This document shows, piece after piece, positions 25,509 through 34,446 of a stretch of 64,000 nt of DNA (positions within the stretch are counted from its first letter, which is position 1; every line of letters begins with the position of its first letter). A model generated the notes under the pieces. The model was not told the DNA's origin. It was given only the letters and a program-made list of their open reading frames with translations, and did not search any database. The stretch comes from Castellaniella sp049671645 (GTDB lineage: Bacteria > Pseudomonadota > Gammaproteobacteria > Burkholderiales > Burkholderiaceae_B). The position numbers were made by a program, and so were the translations under genes. The stretch is taken from positions 1 through 64,000 of the forward strand of contig NZ_JBATVG010000011.1 of assembly GCF_049671645.1 (NCBI RefSeq), read 5' to 3'.

Positions 25509-26840
25509 TCAGCGGGCGGCGATCTGGATGCGGCTGTCCTGCAGGCGAGCCAGCATGTTCATCTGCGGCTGGTAGCGCGCCACCAGCGTCTGGAAGGCCT
25601 TCTGGTCAGCGCCGTCCAGCGGGCGGGCCACCGGCAGGTCGACGGCCAGGGGGTCCACCGGCTGGTTGTTGATGCGGAATTCGTAGTGCAGGTGCGGGCC
25701 GGTGGCCCAGCCGGTCTGGCCGACGTAGCCGATCAGATCGCCCTGCTGGACATGGGCGCCCTTTTTCAGGCCCTTGGCAAAGCGGCTCTGGTGGGCGTAC
25801 AGGGTGGAATACTTGCCGAAGTTCTTCAGGATGATGACATTGCCGTAGCCGTTTTGCTGGCCGATGAATTCCACCGTGCCATCCGCGGTCGCATGGATCG
25901 GCGTGCCGGACGGCGCCGCGTAATCCACGCCCTTGTGGCCGGTCCATTTTTTATGGATGGGGTGCATGCGCATGCCGAAGCGCGAGCTGATCCGGGTGAA
26001 TTTGATGGCCGTGCGCAGGAAGGCGCCTTTCAGGCTGGCGCCGGAAAAATCGTAGTAGCTGCCCTGGCCCTGGGCGCCCTGGAACCAGACTGCGCTATAG
26101 GTCTTGCCCTTGTTGATGAATTCCAGGGCGCGGATGCGGCCGGCGCCGACTTCCTCGCCATCGTGCATATAGGCGTCGTAGACGATCCGGAAGCGGTCGC
26201 CCTTGCGCAGATCTTTCAGGAAGTCGATGCGGCTGCCCAGGATGTCCACCATTTCCAGGGTGATGGCGTCCGGCAGTTGAGCCTGGTCGGCCGCGCCGAA
26301 CAGAGAACTGCTGATTTCGCCTTCGGCTACCCGGGTTTCCTGGACTGCGGCCACGGTGCGTTCGCGCGCGGTGAAATTTCCGTGCCCGTCGGGACGGATT
26401 TCCAGCCAGGCGGATTCAATGCCGGATTTGGCGCTGCTGCCGGGGGTGTGGGCGTAGCGCAGCCAGACCATATTGCCCTGATCGTCCAGGGCGGCCTGGA
26501 CGGTGCGGCCTGGGTAGAGCTTATAGATGGATCGGGCGCTTTCCTCGTGGGTCAGGAAGGTGAGCAGGCCGTCTTCGCTGACACCCAGCCGGTGCAGCAG
26601 GTCGGAGACCGTATCGCCTCGGCGGATGCGGGTGGACGCGATATAGGGCGCGGCATTGTGCGCATCGTGGCCCATGGGGGGCAGGTCGAGCGTCTGGCGG
26701 GCCTGGAAAATCGGTTCGGGTGGCGCGGTGGGCTTGACGACGGCCAATGCGGCAGCGGTCAGAAACAAGCCCCCGGCGGCAAAGAGCAGACTGCGAGTGA
26801 TATGGCGGTGGCGTTGTGTCTGGTGGGCGTCAGGCATCAT
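25509..26840 (-). CDS. M23-family murein metalloendopeptidase (MepM-like)
   Basis: 443 residues from the ATG at 26840. An N-terminal membrane anchor (about 15-35, SLLFAAGGLFLTAAALAVV) is followed by an OapA/LysM-like region (RRGDTVSDLLHRLGVSEDGL), a middle domain, and a C-terminal M23 domain with zinc ligands in HKGVDYAAP and HLHYEF. Members cut peptide cross-links in peptidoglycan so new strands can be inserted. It is divergent from tyrS, as in many Betaproteobacteria. Frame upstream of 26840 was rejected for lack of a signal or ribosome site. Confidence 0.93.
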   Translation of the reverse strand: MMPDAHQTQRHRHITRSLLFAAGGLFLTAAALAVVKPTAPPEPIFQARQTLDLPPMGHDAHNAAPYIASTRIRRGDTVSDLLHRLGVSEDGLLTFLTHEESARSIYKLYPGRTVQAALDDQGNMVWLRYAHTPGSSAKSGIESAWLEIRPDGHGNFTARERTVAAVQETRVAEGEISSSLFGAADQAQLPDAITLEMVDILGSRIDFLKDLRKGDRFRIVYDAYMHDGEEVGAGRIRALEFINKGKTYSAVWFQGAQGQGSYYDFSGASLKGAFLRTAIKFTRISSRFGMRMHPIHKKWTGHKGVDYAAPSGTPIHATADGTVEFIGQQNGYGNVIILKNFGKYSTLYAHQSRFAKGLKKGAHVQQGDLIGYVGQTGWATGPHLHYEFRINNQPVDPLAVDLPVARPLDGADQKAFQTLVARYQPQMNMLARLQDSRIQIAAR

Positions 26841-27091
26841 GGGCGGTGATGGATTCAGTCGGTTCGGATGCGGCCGGGCCGGGGTGTCGAGTCTGGCAGG
26901 CGCGACGCATCGGAATGCGCGACAGCGGGCCTGCCGACAAATCACCTGCAACGGGGGCTCTGCTAATATGAGGCTCCGCCGTCTGCTCGGGCGTCGAATG
27001 TGTTGTACAGAAGCTGCGATGGCACGTTATGCTAGCGCATTAGTTCCGTTTTTTCGAGCCTTTTTTCAATTTTTCTGATAGATCAGTTACC

Positions 27092-28318
27092 ATGCCGTCC
27101 CCCATTGCCTCCGACGACCCCCAGATTGCCCATGATCTGCGCGTGGCCCAGCGGGGCTGCGATGAATTGCTCGTCGCCTCTGAATTCGCCGTAAAACTGG
27201 CTCGCAGCCATGCGACCGGCACGCCGTTGCGCATCAAACTGGGGCTGGACCCCACGGCGCCGGACATCCACCTGGGGCATACGGTGGTCCTGAATAAAAT
27301 GCGCCAGCTGCAGGACCTTGGGCATACGGTCATCTTCCTGATCGGCGACTTCACGGCGCAGATCGGCGACCCCAGCGGGCGCAATGCCACCCGTCCGCCG
27401 CTGACGCCCGAACAGATCCGTGAAAACGCCAAGACCTATTATGCCCAGGCCAGCCTGGTGCTGGATCCGGACCGCACGGAAATTCGCTACAACTCCGAAT
27501 GGTGCGACCCGCTGGGTTCGCGCGGACTGATCCAGCTGGCCTCGCGCTATACCGTGGCCCGCATGATGGAGCGCGACGATTTCACGCGCCGGTTCAAGGG
27601 CGGGGTGCCGATCTCGGTGCATGAATTCCTGTACCCGCTGTTGCAGGGCTACGATTCCGTGGCGCTGAAGGCCGATCTGGAATTGGGCGGCACGGATCAG
27701 AAGTTCAATCTGCTGGTGGGCCGCGAATTGCAGAAGGAATATGGCCAGGAGCCGCAGTGCGTGCTGACCATGCCGTTGCTGGAAGGCACCGACGGCGTTG
27801 AAAAGATGTCCAAATCCAAGGGCAACTATATCGGCATCACCGAATCCCCCGATTCCATGTTCGGCAAGCTGATGTCGATCTCCGACACCCTGATGTGGCG
27901 CTATTTCGAATTGCTGTCGTTTCGTTCGCTGGACGACATCGCCGCCTTGCAGGCGGAGGTCACCGGCGGTCGCAATCCGCGCGACGCCAAGGTCCTGCTG
28001 GCGCAGGAAGTCGTCGATCGGTTTCATGGCGCGGGCCATGGCGCCCGGGCGCTGGATCATTTCAATGCCCAGTTCCGGGATGGCGCCATCCCCGAAAACC
28101 TGCCGGAAGTCACTGCCGGGGCGGCCCCCATGGGTATCCTGAAAGTGTTGCGGGAATCGGGCCTGGCGGCTTCCGCCTCCGAGGCTCAGCGTAATATCGA
28201 ACAGGGCGGCGTGCGCGTCGACGGTGATCGCATCGAAGACAAGTCCTTGCAACTGCCGGCCGGCACGTATGTCATGCAGGTCGGCAAGCGTAAATTCGCC
28301 CGGGTCACCCTGACCTAG
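27092..28318 (+). CDS. tyrS: Tyrosine-tRNA ligase
   Basis: 408 residues of the TyrRS type. The HIGH-like HLGH is at 60-63, the KMSKS motif (EKMSKSKGNYIGI) is near 240, and a C-terminal S4 RNA-binding domain ends the protein (NIEQGGVRVDGDRIEDKS). The region 27050-27085 just upstream is T-rich, which fits a promoter or leader. Confidence 0.97.
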   Translation: MPSPIASDDPQIAHDLRVAQRGCDELLVASEFAVKLARSHATGTPLRIKLGLDPTAPDIHLGHTVVLNKMRQLQDLGHTVIFLIGDFTAQIGDPSGRNATRPPLTPEQIRENAKTYYAQASLVLDPDRTEIRYNSEWCDPLGSRGLIQLASRYTVARMMERDDFTRRFKGGVPISVHEFLYPLLQGYDSVALKADLELGGTDQKFNLLVGRELQKEYGQEPQCVLTMPLLEGTDGVEKMSKSKGNYIGITESPDSMFGKLMSISDTLMWRYFELLSFRSLDDIAALQAEVTGGRNPRDAKVLLAQEVVDRFHGAGHGARALDHFNAQFRDGAIPENLPEVTAGAAPMGILKVLRESGLAASASEAQRNIEQGGVRVDGDRIEDKSLQLPAGTYVMQVGKRKFARVTLT

Positions 28319-28338
28319 GCCTGTTTCCCGGAGGCTCC

Positions 28339-28971
28339 ATGAAGCTGCACAGTGAATCTTTCCCCGATCAAGGGATCATTCCGGAACGCAACGCCTTCGC
28401 GCGCGTCGATCCGCAAACTCATGTGGCCCTGGCCGGCAACAACAGCCCGCACCTGGCCTGGTCGGAGGTCCCCGACGGCGTCCGGTCCTTCGCCGTGCTG
28501 TGCGTCGATCCCGACGTGCCCAGCAAACCCGACGACGTGAACCAGGTAGGACGTGAAGTGCCTGCGGATCTGCCGCGCTGTGATTTCTATCACTGGGTGC
28601 TGGTGGATGTCGGGGCCGAGGTCCGCAGCCTGGCCGAGGGCAGTTACGCCAGCGGCATCACGCCGCGCGGCAAGGCCGGCCCGTTGGCCCTGGATGGCAC
28701 CCGCCAGGGCCTGAACGACTACACCAACTGGTTTGCGGCGGACCGCGACATGAACGGCGATTATTTCGGCTATGACGGGCCGTGTCCGCCATGGAACGAT
28801 GCGCTCGTCCATCGCTATGTCGTGACCGTGTATGCGCTGGATGTGGCTGAGCTGGACGTTTCCGGGCGATTTACCGGTGCGCAGGTGTTGGCGGCCATGC
28901 AGGGACATGTGTTGGCCAAGGCGTCGATCACCGGCACCTATACGCTGAATCCGCGCCTGCATGCCTTGTGA
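28339..28971 (+). CDS. PEBP/YbhB-family (Raf kinase inhibitor-like) protein
   Basis: 210 residues of the phosphatidylethanolamine-binding-protein fold. The ligand-pocket motif is seen in FAVLCVDPDVPSKPDDVNQ and the conserved FYHWVLVDV, and GYDGPCPPWNDALVHRYVVT carries the second family signature. YbhB/YbcL-type proteins are cytosolic or periplasmic, and their cellular role in bacteria is unclear. There is no signal peptide. It starts 20 bases after tyrS. Confidence 0.9.
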   Translation: MKLHSESFPDQGIIPERNAFARVDPQTHVALAGNNSPHLAWSEVPDGVRSFAVLCVDPDVPSKPDDVNQVGREVPADLPRCDFYHWVLVDVGAEVRSLAEGSYASGITPRGKAGPLALDGTRQGLNDYTNWFAADRDMNGDYFGYDGPCPPWNDALVHRYVVTVYALDVAELDVSGRFTGAQVLAAMQGHVLAKASITGTYTLNPRLHAL

Positions 28972-28992
28972 CCGGATGCTTCGCGCTAGAAT
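28966..28992 (+). promoter_or_regulatory. Possible promoter of glyA
   Basis: TTGTGA (28966-28971) and TAGAAT (28987-28992) are 15 bases apart, 65 bases before glyA. The -35 overlaps the end of the PEBP gene. The spacing is short, so this is tentative. Confidence 0.35.
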
Positions 28993-29057
28993 GATTTGAT
29001 TTGCTTGATCGCCCCCGTGGCGCCTTGATTTCCTTTCCATCGTCTTCAGGATCATTC

Positions 29058-30302
29058 ATGTTTGACCGCACCCGTACCCTTGACAAGGCCGATCCCGCCA
29101 TCTGGGCCGCCATCCAGCAGGAAAACGTTCGCCAGGAACAGCACATCGAGCTCATTGCGTCTGAAAACTATACCAGCCCGGCTGTCATGCAGGCCCAGGG
29201 CACGCAACTGACGAACAAATACGCGGAAGGCTATCCCGGCAAACGTTACTACGGCGGCTGCGAATACGTGGATATCGTCGAACAGCTGGCGATCGATCGC
29301 GTCAAGGAAATCTTCGGCGCGCAAGCCGCCAACGTGCAGCCCAATTCGGGTTCCCAGGCCAACCAGGGCGTCTACATGGCGGTCCTGAAGCCTGGCGACA
29401 CGGTGCTGGGCATGAGCCTGGCTGAAGGCGGCCACCTGACCCACGGGTCCCCCGTCAACGCGTCGGGCAAACTGTACGATTTCCATTCCTATGGCCTGGA
29501 CGCCAACGAAGTCCTGGACTACGACAAACTCGAAGAGCTCACCCGCACGCTGAAGCCGAAGCTGATCGTGGGGGGGGCCTCGGCGTATTCCCTGCGCATC
29601 GATTTCGAGCGCATGGCTCGCATCGCGCACGACAACGGCGCCTTGTTCATGGTGGACATCGCCCATTACGCCGGCCTGGTCGCCGGCGGCGAGTACCCCA
29701 ACCCGGTGCCGCATGCCGATTTCGTCACCACAACTACGCACAAATCCCTGCGCGGGCCGCGCGGCGGCGTGATCATGATGAAAGCCGAATTCGAAAAAGC
29801 CGTCAATTCGGCCATCTTCCCGGGCATCCAGGGCGGGCCGCTGATGCACGTCATCGCCGCCAAGGCCGTCGCGTTCGGCGAGGCCCTGCAGCCCGAATTC
29901 AAGGCCTATGCCGCCCAGGTGGCTGCCAATGCCCGCGTCCTGGCCGATACGCTGGTCAAACGCGGACTGCGCATCGTCTCGGGCCGCACCGAAAGCCATC
30001 TGATGCTGGTCGATCTGCGCGCCAAGGGCATCACGGGCAAGGCTGCCGAAGCGGTCCTGGGCCAGGCTCACATCACCGTCAACAAGAACGCCATTCCCAA
30101 CGACCCGGAAAAACCCTTCGTCACCAGCGGCATCCGTCTGGGGACGCCGGCCATGACCACGCGCGGCTTCAAGGAAGCCGAGGCCGAACTCACGGGCAAT
30201 CTGATCGCCGACGTGCTGGACAATCCCAACGACGCCGACAACGTTGCCCGCGTGCGAGACCAGGTCAATGCCCTGACGGCGCGCCTGCCTGTCTATCGCT
30301 AA
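29058..30302 (+). CDS. glyA: Serine hydroxymethyltransferase
   Basis: 414 residues from the ATG at 29058 (MFDRTRTLDKADP). It interconverts serine and glycine with tetrahydrofolate, feeding one-carbon metabolism. The PLP lysine is in TTTTHKSLRGPRGG, and ASENYTSPAVM and YAEGYPGKRYYGG are typical SHMT segments. The frame extends to 29001, but the extra residues are not family-like. It is followed by nrdR, a gene order seen widely in proteobacteria. Confidence 0.98.
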   Translation: MFDRTRTLDKADPAIWAAIQQENVRQEQHIELIASENYTSPAVMQAQGTQLTNKYAEGYPGKRYYGGCEYVDIVEQLAIDRVKEIFGAQAANVQPNSGSQANQGVYMAVLKPGDTVLGMSLAEGGHLTHGSPVNASGKLYDFHSYGLDANEVLDYDKLEELTRTLKPKLIVGGASAYSLRIDFERMARIAHDNGALFMVDIAHYAGLVAGGEYPNPVPHADFVTTTTHKSLRGPRGGVIMMKAEFEKAVNSAIFPGIQGGPLMHVIAAKAVAFGEALQPEFKAYAAQVAANARVLADTLVKRGLRIVSGRTESHLMLVDLRAKGITGKAAEAVLGQAHITVNKNAIPNDPEKPFVTSGIRLGTPAMTTRGFKEAEAELTGNLIADVLDNPNDADNVARVRDQVNALTARLPVYR

Positions 30303-30310
30303 TCCGGAGG

Positions 30311-30330
30311 CGGGCGCCCTCGGGCGCCCG
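30311..30330 (+). other. GC hairpin between glyA and nrdR
   Basis: CGGGCGCCC (30311-30319) and GGGCGCCCG (30322-30330) are exact complements, 8 bases before the nrdR start. There is no T-run, so it is not a classical terminator. It could limit read-through or nrdR translation. Confidence 0.5.
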
Positions 30331-30338
30331 ATAGGCCG

Positions 30339-30806
30339 ATGAAGTGTCCGTTCTGCAACTGTGCCGATACGCAGGTCGTGGATTCACGGGTCTCCGAGGA
30401 AGGCGACACGATCCGTCGGCGTCGCCGGTGCACTGCGTGTGATCGGCGCTTCACGACCTACGAGCGGGTCGATCTGATGATGCCCGCGGTCGTCAAGCGC
30501 AATGGCACCCGGACGGATTTCAACCCCTCCAAGCTGCGCTCCAGCATGGCGCTGGCGTTGCGCAAGCGCCCCGTCAGCGCCTCGGCGCTGGATGCCGCGG
30601 TGGTCCGCATCCAGGAACGCCTGCTGACCAGCGGCAAGCGCGAAGTCTCCTCCGGCCATGTGGGCGAGCTGGTCATGGCCGAACTGCGCCAGCTCGACCA
30701 GGTGGCGTATGTCCGTTTCGCATCCGTCTACCGTAGTTTCGAGGACATTCGCGAATTTGTGCACACCATCGATGAATTCCGGGCGCCCGACGATGAGCAG
30801 TCCTGA
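30339..30806 (+). CDS. nrdR: Transcriptional repressor NrdR
   Basis: 155 residues. The zinc ribbon has Cys3, Cys6, Cys31 and Cys34, and the ATP-cone domain covers about 47-137 (VVKRNGTRTDFNPSKLRSSM). NrdR senses ATP/dATP and represses ribonucleotide reductase genes. The last 14 bases overlap ribD, so the two are translated together. Confidence 0.97.
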   Translation: MKCPFCNCADTQVVDSRVSEEGDTIRRRRRCTACDRRFTTYERVDLMMPAVVKRNGTRTDFNPSKLRSSMALALRKRPVSASALDAAVVRIQERLLTSGKREVSSGHVGELVMAELRQLDQVAYVRFASVYRSFEDIREFVHTIDEFRAPDDEQS

Positions 30807-31965
30807 CACGGCGTCGCAATTGACGGAAGATCACCGCTGGATGCGGCGGGCGCTGGCGGTAGCCGAACAGTCCCTGTATCTCAGCAATCCGAATCCGCGG
30901 GTCGGCTGCGTGCTGGTGCGCGATGGCCGCTGGCTGGCGGAAGGCAATACCCAGGAAGCGGGCGGGCGGCATGCCGAGGCCCAGGCCCTGTGGGTCGCGG
31001 AGCAGCAGCAACTGGACGTCCGGGGGGCGACGGCCTATGTCACCCTGGAACCCTGCAGCCATCAGGGGCGCACGCCGCCCTGCGCGGATGCGTTGATTGC
31101 CGCCGGCGTCCGCCGCGTGGTGGTCGCCTTGCAGGACCCCAATCCCCAGGTGGCGGGACGAGGGATCGAACGTCTGCGAGCCGCTGGCCTGACGGTGGAT
31201 GCCGGCCTGCTGGCCGACGATGCCCTGGCGCAAAACCCCGGTTTCTGCGCCCGCATGACGCGCGGCACGCCTTGGTTGTGGCTGAAATCCGCTGCATCTT
31301 TTGATGGTCATACCGCGCTGCCGGATGGCCGCTCCCAGTGGATCACGGGCGATGCGGCGCGCGCCGACGGGCATGGCTGGCGCGCCCGGGCTTGCGTGGT
31401 GCTGACCGGCATCGGCACGGTCCTGACGGACAATCCACTGCTGGATGTCCGGGCGGTGCCGACGACCCGCCAGCCCATCCGGGCGGTGCTCGATACGCAA
31501 TTCATCATCTCGGAACAAGCCCGTCTGTTCAATGGCGACCCCGTCTGGATCTTCACCGCCCGGGCCGACGCCGGAAAGGCCGCCCGGCTGGCCGGGCGCA
31601 ACGTGCGTGTCATCGTGCTGCCGTTGGGCGACAATGGCGCCCTGGACTTGAATGCCTTGCTGCGCTGGCTGGGCGATCACGAGGTCAACGAAGTCCATGT
31701 CGAGGCCGGCGCCCGCTTGCAGGGCGCTCTGGTGGCGGGCGGGCACGTGGACGAATGGGTGGCGTATGTCGCCCCCAGCATTGTCGGAGCCGGCCAGGGC
31801 CTGGCGGCTTTGCCGGCGCCCGTTCCGTCGCTGGATCAGGCCTTCCGCTTCGAATACCTGGATGCGGTACAGTTGGGCGCGGATATGCGCCTGAGGCTGC
31901 GGCATGCGAGCCATTGGCAGGCTTTGCGCACGGCGTGCGGCCTGCCGGCCCGGGCCTTGGTCTGA
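30793..31965 (+). CDS. ribD: Bifunctional diaminohydroxyphosphoribosylaminopyrimidine deaminase/reductase
   Basis: 390 residues from the ATG at 30793, inside the end of nrdR. The N-terminal deaminase domain has zinc ligands His60 (HAEAQAL), Cys88 and Cys97 (PCSHQGRTPPC). The C-terminal domain is a dihydrofolate-reductase-like NADPH reductase (WLKSAASFDGHTALPDGRSQWITG). It performs the second and third steps of riboflavin synthesis from GTP. The gene order nrdR-ribD-ribE is typical. No FMN riboswitch is seen in front of it. Confidence 0.96.
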   Translation: MSSPDTASQLTEDHRWMRRALAVAEQSLYLSNPNPRVGCVLVRDGRWLAEGNTQEAGGRHAEAQALWVAEQQQLDVRGATAYVTLEPCSHQGRTPPCADALIAAGVRRVVVALQDPNPQVAGRGIERLRAAGLTVDAGLLADDALAQNPGFCARMTRGTPWLWLKSAASFDGHTALPDGRSQWITGDAARADGHGWRARACVVLTGIGTVLTDNPLLDVRAVPTTRQPIRAVLDTQFIISEQARLFNGDPVWIFTARADAGKAARLAGRNVRVIVLPLGDNGALDLNALLRWLGDHEVNEVHVEAGARLQGALVAGGHVDEWVAYVAPSIVGAGQGLAALPAPVPSLDQAFRFEYLDAVQLGADMRLRLRHASHWQALRTACGLPARALV

Positions 31966-31968
31966 ATC

Positions 31969-32013
31969 GTCCGCCTCGCAAGGGCGGACCTAGGCTCCCG
32001 ATTGGCACGGGAG
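31969..32013 (+). promoter_or_regulatory. Two tandem hairpins between ribD and ribE, the second covering the ribosome site
   Basis: The first stem is GTCCGCC (31969-31975) with GGCGGAC (31983-31989). The second is CTCCCG (31995-32000) with CGGGAG (32008-32013). The right arm of the second contains GGGAG, the best ribosome site for ribE, so folding would hide it. Whether anything regulates the folding is unknown. Confidence 0.5.
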
Positions 32014-32019
32014 ATTTTG

Positions 32020-32673
32020 ATGGATGGAATCGTCATGTTTACAGGAATCGTGGCGGCTGTCGGCCGCATCACCGAAGTTCGCTCCCTGGGGGATCAGGAG
32101 GACGCCGGCGTGCGGCTGCTGATCGATGCGGGCGGCCTGCCCCTGCAGGCTACCCGGTTGGGGGACTCGATCGCCATCCAGGGCGCCTGCATGACGGTAG
32201 TGGCTTTGCAGGATGCCTCGTTCGAGGTCGATGTTTCGCGCGAGAGCCTGGTGCGCACCTGCGGCCTGGATCGCGAGGGCGAAGTCAATCTGGAACATGC
32301 GCTACGGCTGGGCGACAGCCTGGATGGCCATATGGTGGCCGGCCACGTCGACGGAGTGGGGCGGGTGACGTGTTTCGACGCGGTGGGCGAATCCACTGAA
32401 TTGCGCATCATCGTGCCGGCGCATTTGTCGAAATACCTGGCATACAAGGGGTCGATCACGGTCAACGGCGTCAGCCTGACCGTCAACCGTGTGGATGACC
32501 AGGAAGAAGGCACCGAAATATCCATCAACCTGATTCCGCATACGGTGCAGGTGACGACCCTGCGCAATTTGCAGGTCGGCGCATCCGTCAACCTGGAAAT
32601 CGACCTGATCGCCCGCTATGTCGAACGCATGGTGGGCGCGATGGGGGTCATGCCTGCGCCCAGCCTGGCCTGA
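32020..32673 (+). CDS. ribE: Riboflavin synthase, alpha chain
   Basis: 217 residues from the ATG at 32020, chosen because GGGAG lies 6 bases upstream; family homologues usually begin at MFTGIV, here the ATG at 32035 (212 residues). It makes riboflavin by dismutation of two lumazines. Two lumazine-binding repeats are visible: MFTGIVAAVGRITEV with GDSIAIQGACMTV, then GHMVAGHVDGVG with GSITVNGVSLTVN. It is the third gene of nrdR-ribD-ribE. This product is also called RibC in some species. Confidence 0.95.
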   Translation: MDGIVMFTGIVAAVGRITEVRSLGDQEDAGVRLLIDAGGLPLQATRLGDSIAIQGACMTVVALQDASFEVDVSRESLVRTCGLDREGEVNLEHALRLGDSLDGHMVAGHVDGVGRVTCFDAVGESTELRIIVPAHLSKYLAYKGSITVNGVSLTVNRVDDQEEGTEISINLIPHTVQVTTLRNLQVGASVNLEIDLIARYVERMVGAMGVMPAPSLA

Positions 32674-32718
32674 TCACGCGACATCCTTTTGCGGGTCGAC
32701 GGTGCCCCTCGGTCCGTG

Positions 32719-32745
32719 TTGACAGATTGACATTCATGCTAGAAT
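32719..32745 (+). promoter_or_regulatory. Promoter of tRNA-Ser
   Basis: A perfect TTGACA (32719-32724) and a TAGAAT (32740-32745) preceded by TGC lie 39 bases before the tRNA. The 15-base spacer is short, but both hexamers are good and the position fits. Confidence 0.6.
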
Positions 32746-32783
32746 AACGGACTTCGCTTGTCGGGTCTTCCCGCAGGCGTGCA

Positions 32784-32874
32784 GGACAGGTGGCCGAGCG
32801 GTTGAAGGCGCACGCCTGGAAAGCGTGTATACGTGAATAGCGTATCGGGGGTTCGAATCCCCCTCTGTCCGCCA
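32784..32874 (+). tRNA. tRNA-Ser (anticodon GGA)
   Basis: 91 bases including the encoded CCA. The acceptor stem GGACAGG pairs with TCTGTCC. The anticodon stem CACGC/GCGTG encloses CTGGAAA, with anticodon GGA at 32818-32820. A long variable arm (TATACGTGAATAGCGTAT) is typical of tRNA-Ser, and the T-arm is GGGGGTTCGAATCCCCC. It reads UCC and UCU codons. Confidence 0.97.
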
Positions 32875-32880
32875 GGACAT

Positions 32881-32915
32881 AAGCCCTTGATTTCATTGAA
32901 ATCAAGGGCTTTTTT
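32881..32915 (+). terminator. Intrinsic terminator of tRNA-Ser
   Basis: AAGCCCTTGATTTCA (32881-32895) and TGAAATCAAGGGCTT (32897-32911) form a 15-bp stem, with a T-run to 32915. It starts 7 bases after the tRNA 3' end. Confidence 0.92.
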
Positions 32916-32983
32916 ACTGGGCCCTGGACTGGCCGCGCGACTTGTAGGCCGGGGCCGCGCGTGTCAGAAAAGCGGCGGCCTGC

Positions 32984-33397
32984 TCATGTCGAGTACACCT
33001 TGTCGAGATCCGCGAAGCCCTTCATTTCGATGGGGTTGCCGCTCGGATCCAGGAAGAACATGGTTGCTTGCTCGCCCGGTTCGCCTTCGAAGCGAATGCT
33101 GGGGGGAATCACAAAATCCACGTGCTGGCCGCTGAGGCGCTCGGCCAGCGCCTTCCAGTCCGGCATGGACATCACCAGTCCGAGATGAGGCATCGGCACC
33201 ATGTGGGCGCCGACGCGGCCCGTATTCGTGACTTTGAACGGCTCGCCAAGATGCAGCGAAATCTGGTGGCCGAAGAAGTCGAAGTCGACCCATGTATCGG
33301 TGCTGCGGCCTTCGCGGCAACCGAGCAGCGTGCCGTAGAACTTGCGCGACGCGTCGAGATCATGGACGTGATAGGCGAGATGGAAGCTGGTCTTCAT
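32984..33397 (-). CDS. VOC (glyoxalase/bleomycin-resistance) family protein
   Basis: 137 residues with the beta-alpha-beta-beta-beta pattern of the vicinal-oxygen-chelate fold: FHLAYHVHDLDASRKFYGTLLG at the start and ATMFFLDPSGNPIEMKGF at the end. Metal ligands are likely the early His (AYHVHDL), His in QISLHLGE, and Glu in NPIEMKG. It may be a dioxygenase or glyoxalase-like enzyme; the substrate is unknown. It lies on the minus strand at the 3' side of a LIV transporter operon, 83 bases from livM. Confidence 0.85.
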   Translation of the reverse strand: MKTSFHLAYHVHDLDASRKFYGTLLGCREGRSTDTWVDFDFFGHQISLHLGEPFKVTNTGRVGAHMVPMPHLGLVMSMPDWKALAERLSGQHVDFVIPPSIRFEGEPGEQATMFFLDPSGNPIEMKGFADLDKVYST

Positions 33398-33480
33398 GAG
33401 AACCTCGGGTCGTTGAGGGGAACGCCGTGCACAAGCCCAGGATCAATCCTGGAACCGAGCGCCGGCGACTGCTTATTGTC

Positions 33481-34446
33481 TTACGAGGGCGGGTGCGGCT
33501 CAACCCGGGCCTCACGCGAAACGACCGCCTCTTCGCCGATCAGTCCGCGTGGATGGAAGATCAGGGTCAGGATCAGGACCAGGCCGATCAGGATGATCTG
33601 CGCGGCGCCGCCCTTGACCTGCAGATCCGCAGGCAGGATGGACTGGGCCAGGCTTCCGCTCAGAGTCCAGACCGCCCACATCAGCAACGCGCCCAGGATG
33701 GCGCCCTTGTTGTTGCCGCTGCCGCCGACGATCAGCATGGTCCAGATCTGGAAGGTCAGGATGGGCAGGAAGTCTTCCGGGCTGATGTAGCCGATGAAGC
33801 TGGCATACAGCGCCCCGCCCAGGCCCATGATGGCCGAACCGATGACGAAGGACTGGAGCCTGAAGGCAAAGACATTCTTGCCCAGCGACGATGCCGCGAC
33901 TTCGTCTTCGCGGATGGCCTTGAGCACCCGCCCCCAGGGGGAGCGCACGATCGCCTCCAGCGCGCCATAAATCAGCGTGACGGTCAGGATCATGAAGCCC
34001 AGCATCAGGGCATTGCGTCCCAGGACCGACAGCGGGATCTGCGGCAGCAACCTGGGGATGCTGGTGGCGCCCTCGCTGCCGCCGGTCAGCGAGGATGCGT
34101 TCAGGGCGATCAGCTGGAAAATGGCCCCGATGCCGATGGTCACGATGGCTAGATAGTCCTCGTGCAGGCGTAGCGTGGGAATGCCGACAATCCAGGCGCT
34201 CAGCGCCGCCGTGGCGCCAGCTCCGGCCAGTCCGACCAGGAACGGCAGACGGAAACCGCCCAGGTGGCTTGGGTAGCCGGGGCCGCACAGAATCGCGAAG
34301 GTATAGGCGCCCACCAGGAAGAAGCCGCACACGCCGATGTTGAACAGGCCGGTATAGCCCCATTGCAGGTTCAGGCCCAGGCACACCACCGCATAGATCA
34401 GCGCCTGGATCAGGAAAAATATCAGATAGGATCCGATGCCACTCAT
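33481..34446 (-). CDS. livM: Branched-chain amino-acid ABC transporter permease LivM (cluster 1)
   Basis: 321 residues with about nine membrane helices. The family motif FADTKRTVG-like loop region is seen as GRVLKAIREDEVAASSLGKNV, and GLNLQWGYTGLFNIGVCGFF near the start is typical of LivM. It forms the inner-membrane channel with LivH. Start overlaps the livH stop by 4 bases. It is the last gene of a five-gene operon in the order binding protein, livG, livF, livH, livM. Confidence 0.93.
   Translation of the reverse strand: MSGIGSYLIFFLIQALIYAVVCLGLNLQWGYTGLFNIGVCGFFLVGAYTFAILCGPGYPSHLGGFRLPFLVGLAGAGATAALSAWIVGIPTLRLHEDYLAIVTIGIGAIFQLIALNASSLTGGSEGATSIPRLLPQIPLSVLGRNALMLGFMILTVTLIYGALEAIVRSPWGRVLKAIREDEVAASSLGKNVFAFRLQSFVIGSAIMGLGGALYASFIGYISPEDFLPILTFQIWTMLIVGGSGNNKGAILGALLMWAVWTLSGSLAQSILPADLQVKGGAAQIILIGLVLILTLIFHPRGLIGEEAVVSREARVEPHPPS

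Noticed and set aside
30793..32019. FMN riboswitch for the rib genes
   Set aside because: None of the conserved FMN-element helices or junction sequences can be seen before ribD or ribE.
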